Shown here: positions 47,813 to 56,848 of the stretch, piece after piece
How the letters are laid out: every line of letters begins with the position of its first letter
How positions within the stretch are numbered: position 1 is the stretch's first letter
Source: Enterococcus sp. BWR-S5
Lineage (GTDB): Bacteria > Bacillota > Bacilli > Lactobacillales > Enterococcaceae
Length of the DNA: 64,000 nucleotides
Reading direction: 5' to 3'
NCBI RefSeq assembly: GCF_016745255.1
Contig: NZ_JADOEQ010000002.1
Span: forward strand, 124,001-188,000
Made by a program: the position numbers and the translations under genes
The notes under the pieces: model-generated
What the model was told of the DNA's origin: nothing
Databases searched by the model: none
What the model saw: only the letters and a program-made list of their open reading frames with translations

Positions 47813-48676
47813 TCAGTATGTTTGCTCTGTAGAACCCATTTGATTAACCTTTTCTGCCCATCTCCTCCACCAATCTATATCAACCTTACTTGCCGATTCT
47901 TCTTTTATTGCTGTTTGATAGCTGATTGAATCTGAGAAGTAACTATCTGTTCCCGTTATAGTTCCATCGCCGTTATCTTTTCCTTTTTCAAAGGTAAATT
48001 CAATATTTTTATAACCTATAGAACTTCCATCCAATGCACCCCGTCCTTTCAGCAACAGAGTTGGTGCCTTATTAGTTGAAATATCATACCGTTCTCGTAA
48101 TTGTTGAACATTTGAATCGTCATTAGTCAATTGATATTCAAGTTCATATATTGGTACCTCCGCATTGTACATCTTGCGAATGTTCTCATATTGATCTAAA
48201 GCTTTAAACTCGCCATATTGCACAAAAAACTGAAAATTTTCGATTTTCTCTTTAAGAACTGAATCAGAAACATCTTCTACCAAATGAAATCCTTGTTCGT
48301 CATATGTGACGGGATATCTATGTTCTTCAGTCTCCTTTGTTATGTCACTAGGTATACGACTTACATAATAGTGGCCTTCCGCCGAACGGGTATTACGATT
48401 CATACGTAAGTGCATCCCCTTTGTTTCTAAAACTCCATCAGCTTCAAAGCTTATAGACATACCAGAGTCAAAAAGCCACATCCCCTTGTCATCCTCACTA
48501 AACTCCGAATTTCTGTATCCTTCCATATCATAAAAATCCATTAGATTTTTTGTTGGATACATCGCCAATACTTTATCAAAGCTTTGTTCAACTTCTTCCT
48601 TGCTTTTGGTTTCGCAACCACTTAATAATCCTATTATTCCAAGTACTCCTAAAAATAGTACGCCCTTTTTCAACAT
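47813..48676 (-). CDS. Tandem-type lipoprotein of the Lpl/Csa1 (DUF576) family, copy 1
   Basis: This is a 287-residue lipoprotein (lipobox LLSGC), longer than its paralogues by an extra loop near the end (KGKDNGDGTITGTDSYFSD) and a C-terminal extension. The family blocks GMHLRMNRNTRSAEGHYYV, FQFFVQYGEFKALDQY and APTLLLKGRGALDGSSIGYK are present. GGAGGAG precedes the ATG. A minus-strand TATAAT at 48718-48723 could be the -10 of the whole lipase locus. Being first in the row it may be an immunity protein for another lipase allele. Confidence 0.88.
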   Translation of the reverse strand: MLKKGVLFLGVLGIIGLLSGCETKSKEEVEQSFDKVLAMYPTKNLMDFYDMEGYRNSEFSEDDKGMWLFDSGMSISFEADGVLETKGMHLRMNRNTRSAEGHYYVSRIPSDITKETEEHRYPVTYDEQGFHLVEDVSDSVLKEKIENFQFFVQYGEFKALDQYENIRKMYNAEVPIYELEYQLTNDDSNVQQLRERYDISTNKAPTLLLKGRGALDGSSIGYKNIEFTFEKGKDNGDGTITGTDSYFSDSISYQTAIKEESASKVDIDWWRRWAEKVNQMGSTEQTY

Positions 48677-48945
48677 ATACTCCTCCTATTTTTCCTCTTT
48701 TAGCAAACATTTATAAATTATACTATATCTTTCGCTCGTTATCTCCACCTCTAAGGCAGAAATAACATTGCCAATAACACTGTGCCGGCTTTCCATTCTC
48801 AATTAGGCTAACCAAACAGGTCATCCCACCTTTTCTTTCTCTCTACAGTTGTAGAGAATTCTATTTGGTAACAGTGACCACTATTTCAAGCTTGAATAAT
48901 TATAGGTTTAGCAACAAAACAAAAAATTATCTATAAATAACTAAA
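48677..48945. other. Intergenic region upstream of the tandem lipoproteins
   Basis: Apart from a -10-like TATAAT on the minus strand (48718-48723) and a small CTCTACA-type hairpin near 48841, I see no feature. Confidence 0.45.
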
Positions 48946-48993
48946 AAATCGAGTAAAAAAACCATTCCTCAGCGAGAAACGGCCTTTTTACTC
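48946..48993 (-). terminator. Terminator after the protease gene
   Basis: The arms GAGTAAAAA and TTTTTACTC pair around inner CC/GG contacts, about 35 bp past the stop. On the minus strand the stem continues into GATTTTTTAG. Confidence 0.75.
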
Positions 48994-49027
48994 AATTTTC
49001 TGTCATTTCCATTTTGATGCACAACAA

Positions 49028-51718
49028 TTAGTTTTTTACTTCAAAGGTAACGGTATTAGATAGCTTATTGTAATTCCCATAGAATACACCGAAAGAGTTT
49101 TTCGCTGTGATTGTTACTTTTCCTTTTTTCTTAATTGTAACAACCCCAGTGTTATAGTCTACCTCAGCTACGCTAGGGTTACTAGAGGTCCAAACAACAT
49201 CACCATAAAACGGATCATAAATGTTTTGCGTACCGCTAACCTCACCACTCATCTGAACCTTATCGCCCACCTTCAAGGTCTCGCTCAGCTGCTCACTCGT
49301 CAAGCCCAACTCATTAAATATCGCAAGTTCGCCAAATTGAATATTTTCCTTCTTATCAACATAGAAGTTGTATTTCGTCCCCCATGCTGTATCAACAAAC
49401 TTTTCTTTTATATCTGGTAGATTTTCAACCACGCCCTCTATACACCAGTAAAGCACATCGCCCTTTTTCAGCTGCATTTCATGGAAACGTGCGAACGCAT
49501 ACGCATGGAAACTCAGATGCAATTTGTTGTTGTGCCAGAGATAAAAATCAAAGCTGTCTTGCTTTCCATCTATTTGTATCGCGCTGCCATGAATCACATA
49601 GGTACCATCTTCCGGTACAACCAGCTTGAAGTAATCAATATCACCATCATAGTGGTCATCATCATACGTAAAACGGAACTTCCTATCATAGGTCCCATTC
49701 ATCACTTCACCAACCTTGACAACTGTCGCATTTCTAAACTCATCGCCATGATCATCTGTATACACGACCAGCTCGTCGTAAATCGCCGGATTGTCCTTAG
49801 CATATACTTTGATTGTCGTTTCGCCAAAGGCTTTCCCAACCAATTCTCCTTTTTGATTGATTTCTACAATCGACGGGTCTTCACTCTCAAAAACAACGGT
49901 TTTAGGTGCTGCATTCGCTGGCTGGATATCTACCGTCAGCTTCTGGGTCTTGTTCAAATATGCTGCATAATCTACCTGCTTGTTTGTAATCTTAACAGAG
50001 GTAATCGGTACATTATTCTCGACTGTGACTGTTGCGGTATCACTGAGCTGTCCATCCTCCGTTGTTGCTGTAATCGTTGCCTGACCTGTACTTTTTGCAG
50101 TGACTGCGCCATTTCCATCTACTTCAGCAACAGCCGGATTACTACTTTTCCAGTCAATTTTTTGATTTGTAGCATCCGCAGGTCTGACTTCGGCCTTTAC
50201 TTCTTTGGTTTCTCCCTTATAAAGTGTCAGCTGTTTCGGTGTCAGCTCAATGGCATTCACCGGCCGGATAACATCTGTATATGCATTAATGTATACATTT
50301 CCATTAAAGGTGGTTTTCGTATCTCGATAGTACATATTTTTCAGGTCTGTACTGTATGAAACATAGGACTCTCCTTCGTTAGCAACTACATTCGGATATG
50401 AACCTACTTCCTCTATCAGATAACTGATACGCGCTACATCTTTCGGAACGGTATACCTAACAACTACAGTAAATTCTTCCGATGCCGCTAATTCAATGGG
50501 TGTTTCCAGTTTCACCGTCTCCAAGCCGGGCACCTCTTTTGTCCCTTCCCCAATTTTCATTAACGTACTTAAATCTGACAGATTCATTCCAGCTGTTTTC
50601 AAATAAATTTCATAGCCTGTATTGTATTGCATCGTATGAATTCCGATCCCTTTTAATAGCTCTTTATGTTCACCTGTCTGAAATTTATTTGCTAAATTGT
50701 ACGAACTTGAGCTGCTTGTACCGCTTTTAATAGATACATAGCTGTAGAAATCAGTATGGCTATGCTGTTTTTCATAATTATCTGTTTCTTCAACAGCTGC
50801 TGCACCATACATTTGCGAAGTAGCAATATAGAAATCTTCATAAGAAACATAGTAATAACCTTGATTCCCCCAGCTAGTTCCCCAGCTATTTTTAACAATA
50901 AAGGCACCATCATTTTTAGGTGTAGTTCCAAAATGTTCCTTTGGATAACTATCATCCCATCCTACAATCAAACTGGAATGATCAATATCATTATTGTTTT
51001 CTCTTTGCGGAACAAAGAAAGCCGATTGTTCCCGATTATAATATTCTTCACTTCCTGCCCCTTTATGATACCCACTGGCCCATTGATATGTAAGACCACT
51101 TTCCTTCATAACCTGCTCTTTAATTTTAACAAGTTTAAATTGTCTTTCCTCTTCTGAGTAATTATGAGCGAGCTTCGGCAATGCTGTCATTCCCTGAACA
51201 TGGACGACTGGCTCTTCCTGTAGTTGCTCTAACCTTACAAAAGGGACATCGCCTTTAGGAACATAGGGCATAACATCTTCCGAAACAGGATTACTCCAGC
51301 GAGTTGCACCAAATAGAGGCACATACTCCATTTCTCCATTACCAAGATAACGCCAGGTTGAATTCGGATTCCCATTGACTATCCCTGTAGCATTATTCGC
51401 AAAATAATAATCCAAGTATAGTTCTGAAAAATCATGTTCCCCTTTCCCTTGCTTCATCAATGCACTTTCCATAGAAGCGGTTGCCGAAAATGCCCAGCAT
51501 AATCCTCTACCGCCTTGATTTTTTACCGATGTATCCCCATCAGCTCGAGGATCATATACTTGAGGAAGTCCACTTCGCGCCTCCACTACTATAGCCGGCT
51601 GATCCACTACAGGAGTTGGATCAGGAATAGCTCCTGTCGAAGGCTCCTCTGCCAGAACTGTCAAATTTCCAGAAAAAAGCCCAATACCTAACAAACTTAA
51701 CCATATAATCTTTTTCAT
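49028..51718 (-). CDS. Secreted papain-like (C1) cysteine protease with lectin-like and Big2 domains
   Basis: This is an 896-residue protein with a signal peptide (about 1-23, ending VLA). The C1 protease domain spans about 50-300: Gln68 and Cys74 in VKNQGGRGLCWAFSA, His247 in DIDHSSLIVGW, Asn277 in VKNSWGTSWG. A lectin-like beta domain follows (about 310-465), then two Big2 immunoglobulin-like domains (about 470-640, with WKSSNPAVAEVDGNG). A pre-peptidase-like beta domain comes next (about 655-780), then a third Big2-like domain at the end. There is no LPXTG or transmembrane anchor, so it is secreted or held by its domains. The substrate is unknown. Confidence 0.92.
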   Translation of the reverse strand: MKKIIWLSLLGIGLFSGNLTVLAEEPSTGAIPDPTPVVDQPAIVVEARSGLPQVYDPRADGDTSVKNQGGRGLCWAFSATASMESALMKQGKGEHDFSELYLDYYFANNATGIVNGNPNSTWRYLGNGEMEYVPLFGATRWSNPVSEDVMPYVPKGDVPFVRLEQLQEEPVVHVQGMTALPKLAHNYSEEERQFKLVKIKEQVMKESGLTYQWASGYHKGAGSEEYYNREQSAFFVPQRENNNDIDHSSLIVGWDDSYPKEHFGTTPKNDGAFIVKNSWGTSWGNQGYYYVSYEDFYIATSQMYGAAAVEETDNYEKQHSHTDFYSYVSIKSGTSSSSSYNLANKFQTGEHKELLKGIGIHTMQYNTGYEIYLKTAGMNLSDLSTLMKIGEGTKEVPGLETVKLETPIELAASEEFTVVVRYTVPKDVARISYLIEEVGSYPNVVANEGESYVSYSTDLKNMYYRDTKTTFNGNVYINAYTDVIRPVNAIELTPKQLTLYKGETKEVKAEVRPADATNQKIDWKSSNPAVAEVDGNGAVTAKSTGQATITATTEDGQLSDTATVTVENNVPITSVKITNKQVDYAAYLNKTQKLTVDIQPANAAPKTVVFESEDPSIVEINQKGELVGKAFGETTIKVYAKDNPAIYDELVVYTDDHGDEFRNATVVKVGEVMNGTYDRKFRFTYDDDHYDGDIDYFKLVVPEDGTYVIHGSAIQIDGKQDSFDFYLWHNNKLHLSFHAYAFARFHEMQLKKGDVLYWCIEGVVENLPDIKEKFVDTAWGTKYNFYVDKKENIQFGELAIFNELGLTSEQLSETLKVGDKVQMSGEVSGTQNIYDPFYGDVVWTSSNPSVAEVDYNTGVVTIKKKGKVTITAKNSFGVFYGNYNKLSNTVTFEVKN

Positions 51719-52151
51719 TTATACCTTTCCTCCTACTTTTCATCATCCAAACCCTGAACTACAACACGTTCCATTTTAAACGTCTCACAAATCTTTTTAG
51801 CGAACATTTTCAAAAAAACTGCTAAAGCTAAACGTCTCTCCTTTCTAAAACCGACCACAACCAAACAAAAAGCATTACTAAAAAAACATAAAAGAAAATA
51901 AACCATTATATTATAAATAAAATTATACTATAACACACATATATTAGTCATTATTTTCTTGTTTTTATTTTAAATATATTCTAAAATTTTATTAATAAAG
52001 ATAAAATGCGTCCCCTCATCGCATCCTTCTCTTTCCCATAGGCATGCATATTTATAAATAGTGATACAAATGTTAGAATAAGGAGGCATGCTAAAATCGC
52101 CTAAGCGATTTCAGGAAAAGAATACCAATAACCAAAGGAGATAGTTAGTAA
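51719..52151. other. AT-rich intergenic region between divergent protease and ABC exporter genes
   Basis: It contains TATAAT-like boxes on both strands around 51905-51935 that could drive the protease gene. Near 52095-52120 a small AAATCGC/GCGATTT hairpin lies just before the ABC gene. No coding signal was accepted. Confidence 0.5.
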
Positions 52152-53090
52152 ATGACCTATGCACTTGAAATAAGTAATTTGAAAAAAGTCTACGCCACTG
52201 GAGTGGAAGCTTTACGCGGCATCAACCTGACCGTTGAAGAAGGTGACTTTTATGCGTTGTTAGGACCGAATGGCGCCGGAAAATCAACAACGATTGGCAT
52301 TATCACCTCGCTTGTGAATAAAACCTCTGGGAACGTCAAGGTTTTCGGCTACGACTTAGACAAAGAGCTCGTCCTTGCCAAGCAGCAAATCGGGTTGGTT
52401 CCTCAGGAGTTCAATTTCAATCCTTTTGAGACCGTCCAACAAATCGTCGTCAATCAAGCCGGCTATTATGGCGTCTCTCGGAAAGAAGCGCTGGAACGCA
52501 GTGAAAAATATCTGAAGCAATCGGATTTATGGGAAAAGCGCAATGTACGTGCACGTATGCTTTCAGGTGGGATGAAACGTCGGTTGATGATTGCCCGCGC
52601 CCTGATGCACGAACCGCGCCTGTTGATTCTGGATGAACCAACTGCCGGTGTTGATATTGAATTGAGACGGGAAATGTGGGAGTTTCTGAGAGAATTGAAT
52701 GAGAATGGCACAACAATTATTCTTACCACTCATTACCTGGAGGAAGCAGAGATGCTTTGCCGCAATATCGGGATTATCCAGTCCGGAGAGCTGATTGAAA
52801 ACACCAGTATGAAGTCCCTTCTGGGAAAATTACAGTTTGAAACCTTCATCTTTGATTTAGCCCCCTTCGATAAGACACCGGAAATTGTCGGGTATAACAG
52901 TACCTTCGAAGACGAACGAACATTGGCTGTTGAAGTTGAACGCAATCAAGGTCTGAATGATGTGTTTGAGCAGTTGACTCGCCAAGGAATTAAGGTTCTT
53001 TCCATGCGTAATAAATCCAATCGTTTGGAAGAGCTATTCTTGAAAATTACAGAAGAAAATCGTCATGATACCGCTCATGCCTCTGTATAA
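52152..53090 (+). CDS. ABC exporter ATP-binding protein, YadG type
   Basis: This is a 312-residue ATPase. The Walker A motif is GPNGAGKST, the signature is LSGGMKRRL, Walker B is LLILDEPTAGVD, and the H-loop is in TTHYLEEAEM. The whole chain, including GLVPQEFNFNPFETVQQ and VNQAGYYGV, is strikingly close to E. coli YadG as I recall it, much closer than to typical Firmicutes drug exporters. It pairs with the permease at 53177. AAAGGAG precedes the ATG. The substrate is unknown. Confidence 0.92.
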   Translation: MTYALEISNLKKVYATGVEALRGINLTVEEGDFYALLGPNGAGKSTTIGIITSLVNKTSGNVKVFGYDLDKELVLAKQQIGLVPQEFNFNPFETVQQIVVNQAGYYGVSRKEALERSEKYLKQSDLWEKRNVRARMLSGGMKRRLMIARALMHEPRLLILDEPTAGVDIELRREMWEFLRELNENGTTIILTTHYLEEAEMLCRNIGIIQSGELIENTSMKSLLGKLQFETFIFDLAPFDKTPEIVGYNSTFEDERTLAVEVERNQGLNDVFEQLTRQGIKVLSMRNKSNRLEELFLKITEENRHDTAHASV

Positions 53091-53176
53091 ACACAGACTG
53101 ACACAGCGATTCATCAACAGAACGGTTTGACAATCATTCAAAAATCAATATTTTGTATAAATTAAGGAGCATACAC

Positions 53177-53947
53177 ATGTTTAATCTATATTTCACGGCT
53201 TTAAAAAGCCTTGCTGTAAAAGAAACCAACCGCTATCTGCGGATTTGGGTACAAACCCTTGTGCCGCCGGTCATCACGACCTCATTGTATTTCGTTATTT
53301 TTGGGAATCTGATTGGGGGACGAATCGGGGAAATGGGTGGATTTTCCTATATGGAGTTTATTGTGCCCGGACTAATCATGATGTCCGTTATCACCAGCTC
53401 ATACTCTAATGTCGCCTCTTCCTTTTTCTCTCAGAAATTCCAAAAGAATATCGAAGAATTACTGATTGCACCAGTACCCACACATGTGATTATTTGGGGC
53501 TTTGTCATTGGCGGATTAGGTAGAAGCATATTGGTAGGAGCACTCGTGACACTGATTTCTCTATTTTTTGTACCGCTTCACGTTTTTTCATGGCTCATTG
53601 TGATTATTACATTACTGATGACTGCCATTCTATTTTCACTGGCAGGGTTATTAAATGGAATCTTTGCACAATCCTTTGATGATGTATCGATTGTTCCAAC
53701 CTTTGTCCTGCAGCCCTTAACCTATCTTGGCGGTGTTTTTTATGCAATTTCTATGCTTCCGCCCATTTGGCAGGCAATTTCCAAGGTCAATCCAATTGTC
53801 TATATGATTTCAGGCTTCCGTTATGGCTTCCTTGGAACTCAGGATGTACCAATAGTCATTTCAATGGCTATCCTGGTCTTATTCATCTCCGTTCTTTATA
53901 TCACCTGCTGGTACCTGATTCAAAAAGGTCGCGGATTGAGAAGTTAA
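53177..53947 (+). CDS. ABC-2 type permease, YadH type
   Basis: This is a permease of about 256 residues with six membrane segments. The ABC-2 signature region is visible (FIVPGLIMMSVITSSYSNVA, NIEELLIAPVPTHVIIWG, PLTYLGGVFYAISMLPP, NPIVYMISGFRYGFLG). These blocks match E. coli YadH closely as I recall it. The ATG at 53177 follows AAGGAG at seven bases; the in-frame ATG 8 codons upstream has no site. It is cotranscribed with the ATPase gene 86 bp upstream. Confidence 0.92.
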   Translation: MFNLYFTALKSLAVKETNRYLRIWVQTLVPPVITTSLYFVIFGNLIGGRIGEMGGFSYMEFIVPGLIMMSVITSSYSNVASSFFSQKFQKNIEELLIAPVPTHVIIWGFVIGGLGRSILVGALVTLISLFFVPLHVFSWLIVIITLLMTAILFSLAGLLNGIFAQSFDDVSIVPTFVLQPLTYLGGVFYAISMLPPIWQAISKVNPIVYMISGFRYGFLGTQDVPIVISMAILVLFISVLYITCWYLIQKGRGLRS

Positions 53948-54109
53948 AGTTGACTATGCAACCAAGAGATAGGCATTGATTTTATAAGACCGTTCATCAA
54001 AAACGCTCATCAATCAGGAGAGTTGAGCATTTATCCAGCAGCTGGAAGCTTTTCTATACGAAGAAAAATAGTTTGTCAGAGACTCAAAAGGACAGGAGGC
54101 GAGGCGGCA

Positions 54110-54730
54110 TTGGCAGAGTATAAAATTGGTACCGTGCTTGCATTTGGTGGCTACAGCTGGCGTGTGCTTACAATTGAGAAAGACATGGCTCTAATCATGA
54201 CTGAACAAATTATCGCTCAGCGCGAATACCATCATGCACCGGAAGATGTTACCTGGGCTGATTGCTCTTTAAGAAGCTACCTTAGTGGTGAATTTTATGA
54301 CCAATTCACTGAATCAGAGAAAAAGAGAATCCTCCCGACAATCAACAAAAATCCAGACAATGAATGGTATGGATCAGATGGCGGTGAAGATACACTGGAT
54401 ACTATCTTTTTATTGTCTATTGAAGAAGCGGTTTGCCACTATTTTAGCGACAGCAGTCCTTTATTATACAATCCCGGAAAAAATCAGCGCTACTGGTTTC
54501 AGCGAAAGGATCGCAACAATTATCAGCGAGAAGCCTATTTTGAAGGCTATGGCTGGTGGTGGTGGCTTCGTTCGCCAGGAAGAGCCAACAGACGAGCTGT
54601 GTACATTCATGGTGATGGCAATATCGGCATTCAAGGAAACGGAACCTTCAACTACAACAGCAACACGCTCCATCCAGTGACGAATGACAATAGAGGCGGT
54701 ATTCGCCCAGCTTTATGGCTCAAGTTATGA
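54110..54730 (+). CDS. DUF6273-type domain protein
   Basis: This is a protein of about 206 residues, probably starting at TTG (54110) after AGGAGG. The frame is open from 54023 but the earlier ATG-region residues look non-coding. The C-terminal half has the WWWWLRSPG motif with RAVYIHGDGNIG and GGIRPALWLKL, typical of the DUF6273 fold found in many Firmicutes surface or phage-like proteins. No signal peptide is present. Function is unknown. It follows the YadGH-like exporter by 160 bp. Confidence 0.75.
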   Translation: MAEYKIGTVLAFGGYSWRVLTIEKDMALIMTEQIIAQREYHHAPEDVTWADCSLRSYLSGEFYDQFTESEKKRILPTINKNPDNEWYGSDGGEDTLDTIFLLSIEEAVCHYFSDSSPLLYNPGKNQRYWFQRKDRNNYQREAYFEGYGWWWWLRSPGRANRRAVYIHGDGNIGIQGNGTFNYNSNTLHPVTNDNRGGIRPALWLKL

Positions 54731-54740
54731 TAGAACAAAA

Positions 54741-54785
54741 AAACAAGCAACGATGAGAACATTTTGCTCCCGTCGTTGCTTGTTT
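54741..54785. terminator. Bidirectional terminator between the DUF6273 and DinB genes
   Basis: The 13-bp arms AAACAAGCAACGA and TCGTTGCTTGTTT are perfect complements, with A-rich sequence before and TTTTCTATTTTTTT after. Confidence 0.88.
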
Positions 54786-54831
54786 TCTATTTTTTTCAGC
54801 GGATTCTTCTTTTCTCATTTTCAGGTTGCTA

Positions 54832-55341
54832 CTATTTTCCGATGACTAACCGTCTCGTGTATACGGCTTGACCGGAATGCATGACCGCATCATCGATAGC
54901 AGAAACTAAGCGAACCTGACGAGTAACAGCTGGGGTCCAACTAGTATCCACGATATCACTCAGACTTGCTTCATCTAGTGTCTTCAGGTAACCAAGGGAA
55001 AAATCCACACTGGCTGACAGATAATCAAGTAACAGCTGTTTGTCTGCCACAATGACCTTCGCCGCCTCTTCCGGGGTGTGTTGCCAGTCCTCAGTGTCAT
55101 CCGGCAACGCCAATGCAAACCTCTCCGTCCAACCGTCACTTAGCCACAATGGCTGACTCTTATTAAGACCTGAAATTTGATAATCAAGCTCACGTGCTGT
55201 GTGCCAAATCAGCCATGTCACCGATTTAATTAACGGCTGCGGCATCGTGTTGGCCTCAGCCACAGTCATCTGCTTTAGCGTTTCCTCAAAACGTTCCTGT
55301 GCTCGTTCCAATATATCCATAGATAACTCTGCTGCTTTCAA
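54832..55341 (-). CDS. DinB-family protein
   Basis: This is a 169-residue protein of the DinB/YfiT four-helix-bundle superfamily. Conserved metal-site histidines appear in WLIWHTARELDYQI and VMHSGQAVYTRRL. Members include thiol transferases and many of unknown activity. The start is TTG at 55341, seven bases after GGAGG. It is a single gene with a shared terminator at 54741-54785. Confidence 0.85.
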   Translation of the reverse strand: MKAAELSMDILERAQERFEETLKQMTVAEANTMPQPLIKSVTWLIWHTARELDYQISGLNKSQPLWLSDGWTERFALALPDDTEDWQHTPEEAAKVIVADKQLLLDYLSASVDFSLGYLKTLDEASLSDIVDTSWTPAVTRQVRLVSAIDDAVMHSGQAVYTRRLVIGK

Positions 55342-55532
55342 TCCTGCTCCTCCTTTGCCTTCTTCATAAAACGCAATTCCATCGCTACCATACTTTATAA
55401 ATACTTTACTCTCTTAATCAAGTACATTCAATTATTCTACTCCCAGAAAATATAAAAACGAGCATGACAGCTGATTTAGACCATCATGCTCAGTTATGAA
55501 CAAATCATTTCAACAAAAACCTACGAAATCCA

Positions 55533-55808
55533 TTATAGTGCTTCTAAGCTTGCCAACTGAAAATCCAATTTGTAGTAACGGTAATCACTTTTAGAATACT
55601 TCGATTTTTTATCCTCCAAGTTTTCCACCAATACAGCGCGTTCTTCCTCGGTCACTTCTTCCCAATCGTCCTCATGAGTCCTGCAGTACAAACGGAAAGG
55701 CAGCTCCACTTCCATATGCACTTCCATAAAATTTTTCGGTTTCCCCAAACCATGATACTCTACATCTGTCAAAATTTCTCCCACATAATTCATGTATTTC
55801 TTACTCAT
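55533..55808 (-). CDS. Hypothetical small protein
   Basis: I do not recognise this protein of 91 residues (ATG at 55808, after AAGGTGG). It is rich in acidic and aromatic residues, with MSKKYMNYVGEILTD at the start and a YRYYKLDFQLASL end. There is no signal peptide or membrane segment. It lies between the DinB gene and the lipoprotein array, facing the same way as both. Confidence 0.6.
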   Translation of the reverse strand: MSKKYMNYVGEILTDVEYHGLGKPKNFMEVHMEVELPFRLYCRTHEDDWEEVTEEERAVLVENLEDKKSKYSKSDYRYYKLDFQLASLEAL

Positions 55809-55954
55809 CTTTTTTCCACCTTTCCTGTAAACGCTTTCTACCTTCATAAAAAATTATACGCAATAGTTGCGTCGGCAACAACTGTTTTTTTATTAAGATT
55901 GCTTTTAAAAAAAGAAACGATCAAATCGACCGCTTCTTAAAGATATATCTCCAC

Positions 55955-56830
55955 TCAAGTTGTTTTCTTGTCTCGTGTCCTCCGAAGGCGCAGAAAAACA
56001 AAGAGAATCGCTTGCCCAATACCACCTAAAACAGCCAAAGGAAGCAGCACCAACCAACTGTATGAAACAAATGTAAAGATATGATAAACGAGCAGTGTGC
56101 TTACAAGAACGCCACAAAATAGCACAACAACGCTGCTTTTCGGCTCTTTTAAAAACGTTTTTCGGCTTCCCCATAGAAATATTTTTGACAGTTGCCAAAT
56201 CAGCAGCACCAATGAGCCAAAGCCAATAAAAAGCCCAATCACTCCTTCGATCGTCCCTGATTTGAACAGATCCTTGATGCCATAGTATACATAAAAAATC
56301 GGTTCTTGGAGTCTACGAAAATAATAGTACCCATAAAAAACAAATGGAGAAAGATACTGTATTTCATAAGAAAAAAAAGCTTCCCCATCTTCATTATAAG
56401 CAGTATAAGTGACAGGCCTTTTTTTAGAATCAAACAATACTTCGACTTCATGGGTGTACTCACCTTGAATCGCTATTTTTTTGCTTCCACTAAAATCAGA
56501 AAATTGCACCTTCAACTCATCCGACAAGAGATAGGTCGAGTGTTCAAAAATATTTTCTGTTTCGATTTCATCCGTATAATATTCATCGAAAATATTATAG
56601 ACACGAATATTTTCCTTGTAATAAATCGTATAATAAGAGCCTGATGTAGAAAAATCCAAGTCATTCACCGGCGTTAAAAATACCTGTTTTTCTTTTGAAA
56701 AAATAATTCTCAGATAGTCTTCATTTTCTAAATTTCCATTTGTGCGTTGCTTTCCATTACATGCCGCTAAATAATATAACGAGAATAGCAGTACAGAGAA
56801 CACAAGAAATATACCCAACAACTTTTTCAT
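55955..56830 (-). CDS. Unknown lipoprotein with three C-terminal membrane segments
   Basis: This is a 291-residue protein. The N-terminal signal ends in LAAC (lipobox), a beta-rich extracytoplasmic part follows (to about 190), and hydrophobic segments near 195-225, 235-255 and 258-280 end in a basic tail (RLRRTRDKKTT). The family is not recognised. It directly follows the broken BamE-like lipoprotein gene (56849-57250) and ends the array behind the LXG toxin, so it may be an accessory immunity protein. That role is inferred only from position. Confidence 0.7.
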   Translation of the reverse strand: MKKLLGIFLVFSVLLFSLYYLAACNGKQRTNGNLENEDYLRIIFSKEKQVFLTPVNDLDFSTSGSYYTIYYKENIRVYNIFDEYYTDEIETENIFEHSTYLLSDELKVQFSDFSGSKKIAIQGEYTHEVEVLFDSKKRPVTYTAYNEDGEAFFSYEIQYLSPFVFYGYYYFRRLQEPIFYVYYGIKDLFKSGTIEGVIGLFIGFGSLVLLIWQLSKIFLWGSRKTFLKEPKSSVVVLFCGVLVSTLLVYHIFTFVSYSWLVLLPLAVLGGIGQAILFVFLRLRRTRDKKTT

Positions 56831-56848
56831 TTGATTCCACCTTTTTAT

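Noticed and set aside
46606-48636. Spaced conserved blocks, considered as a CRISPR-like array
   Set aside because: The repeated blocks are coding segments of paralogous lipoprotein genes about 900-1000 bp apart, not short regularly spaced repeats.
49481-50359. 292-codon open frame on the plus strand
   Set aside because: It lies wholly antisense to the C1 protease gene, whose protein has clear catalytic motifs. The antisense translation is Cys/Ile-rich with no recognisable domain and no ribosome-binding site.
52089-52142. Short ATG frame of 18 codons (MLKSPKRFQ...) before the ABC exporter gene
   Set aside because: AAGGAGG is only one base from the ATG, too close for initiation, and there is no sign of a regulatory peptide.
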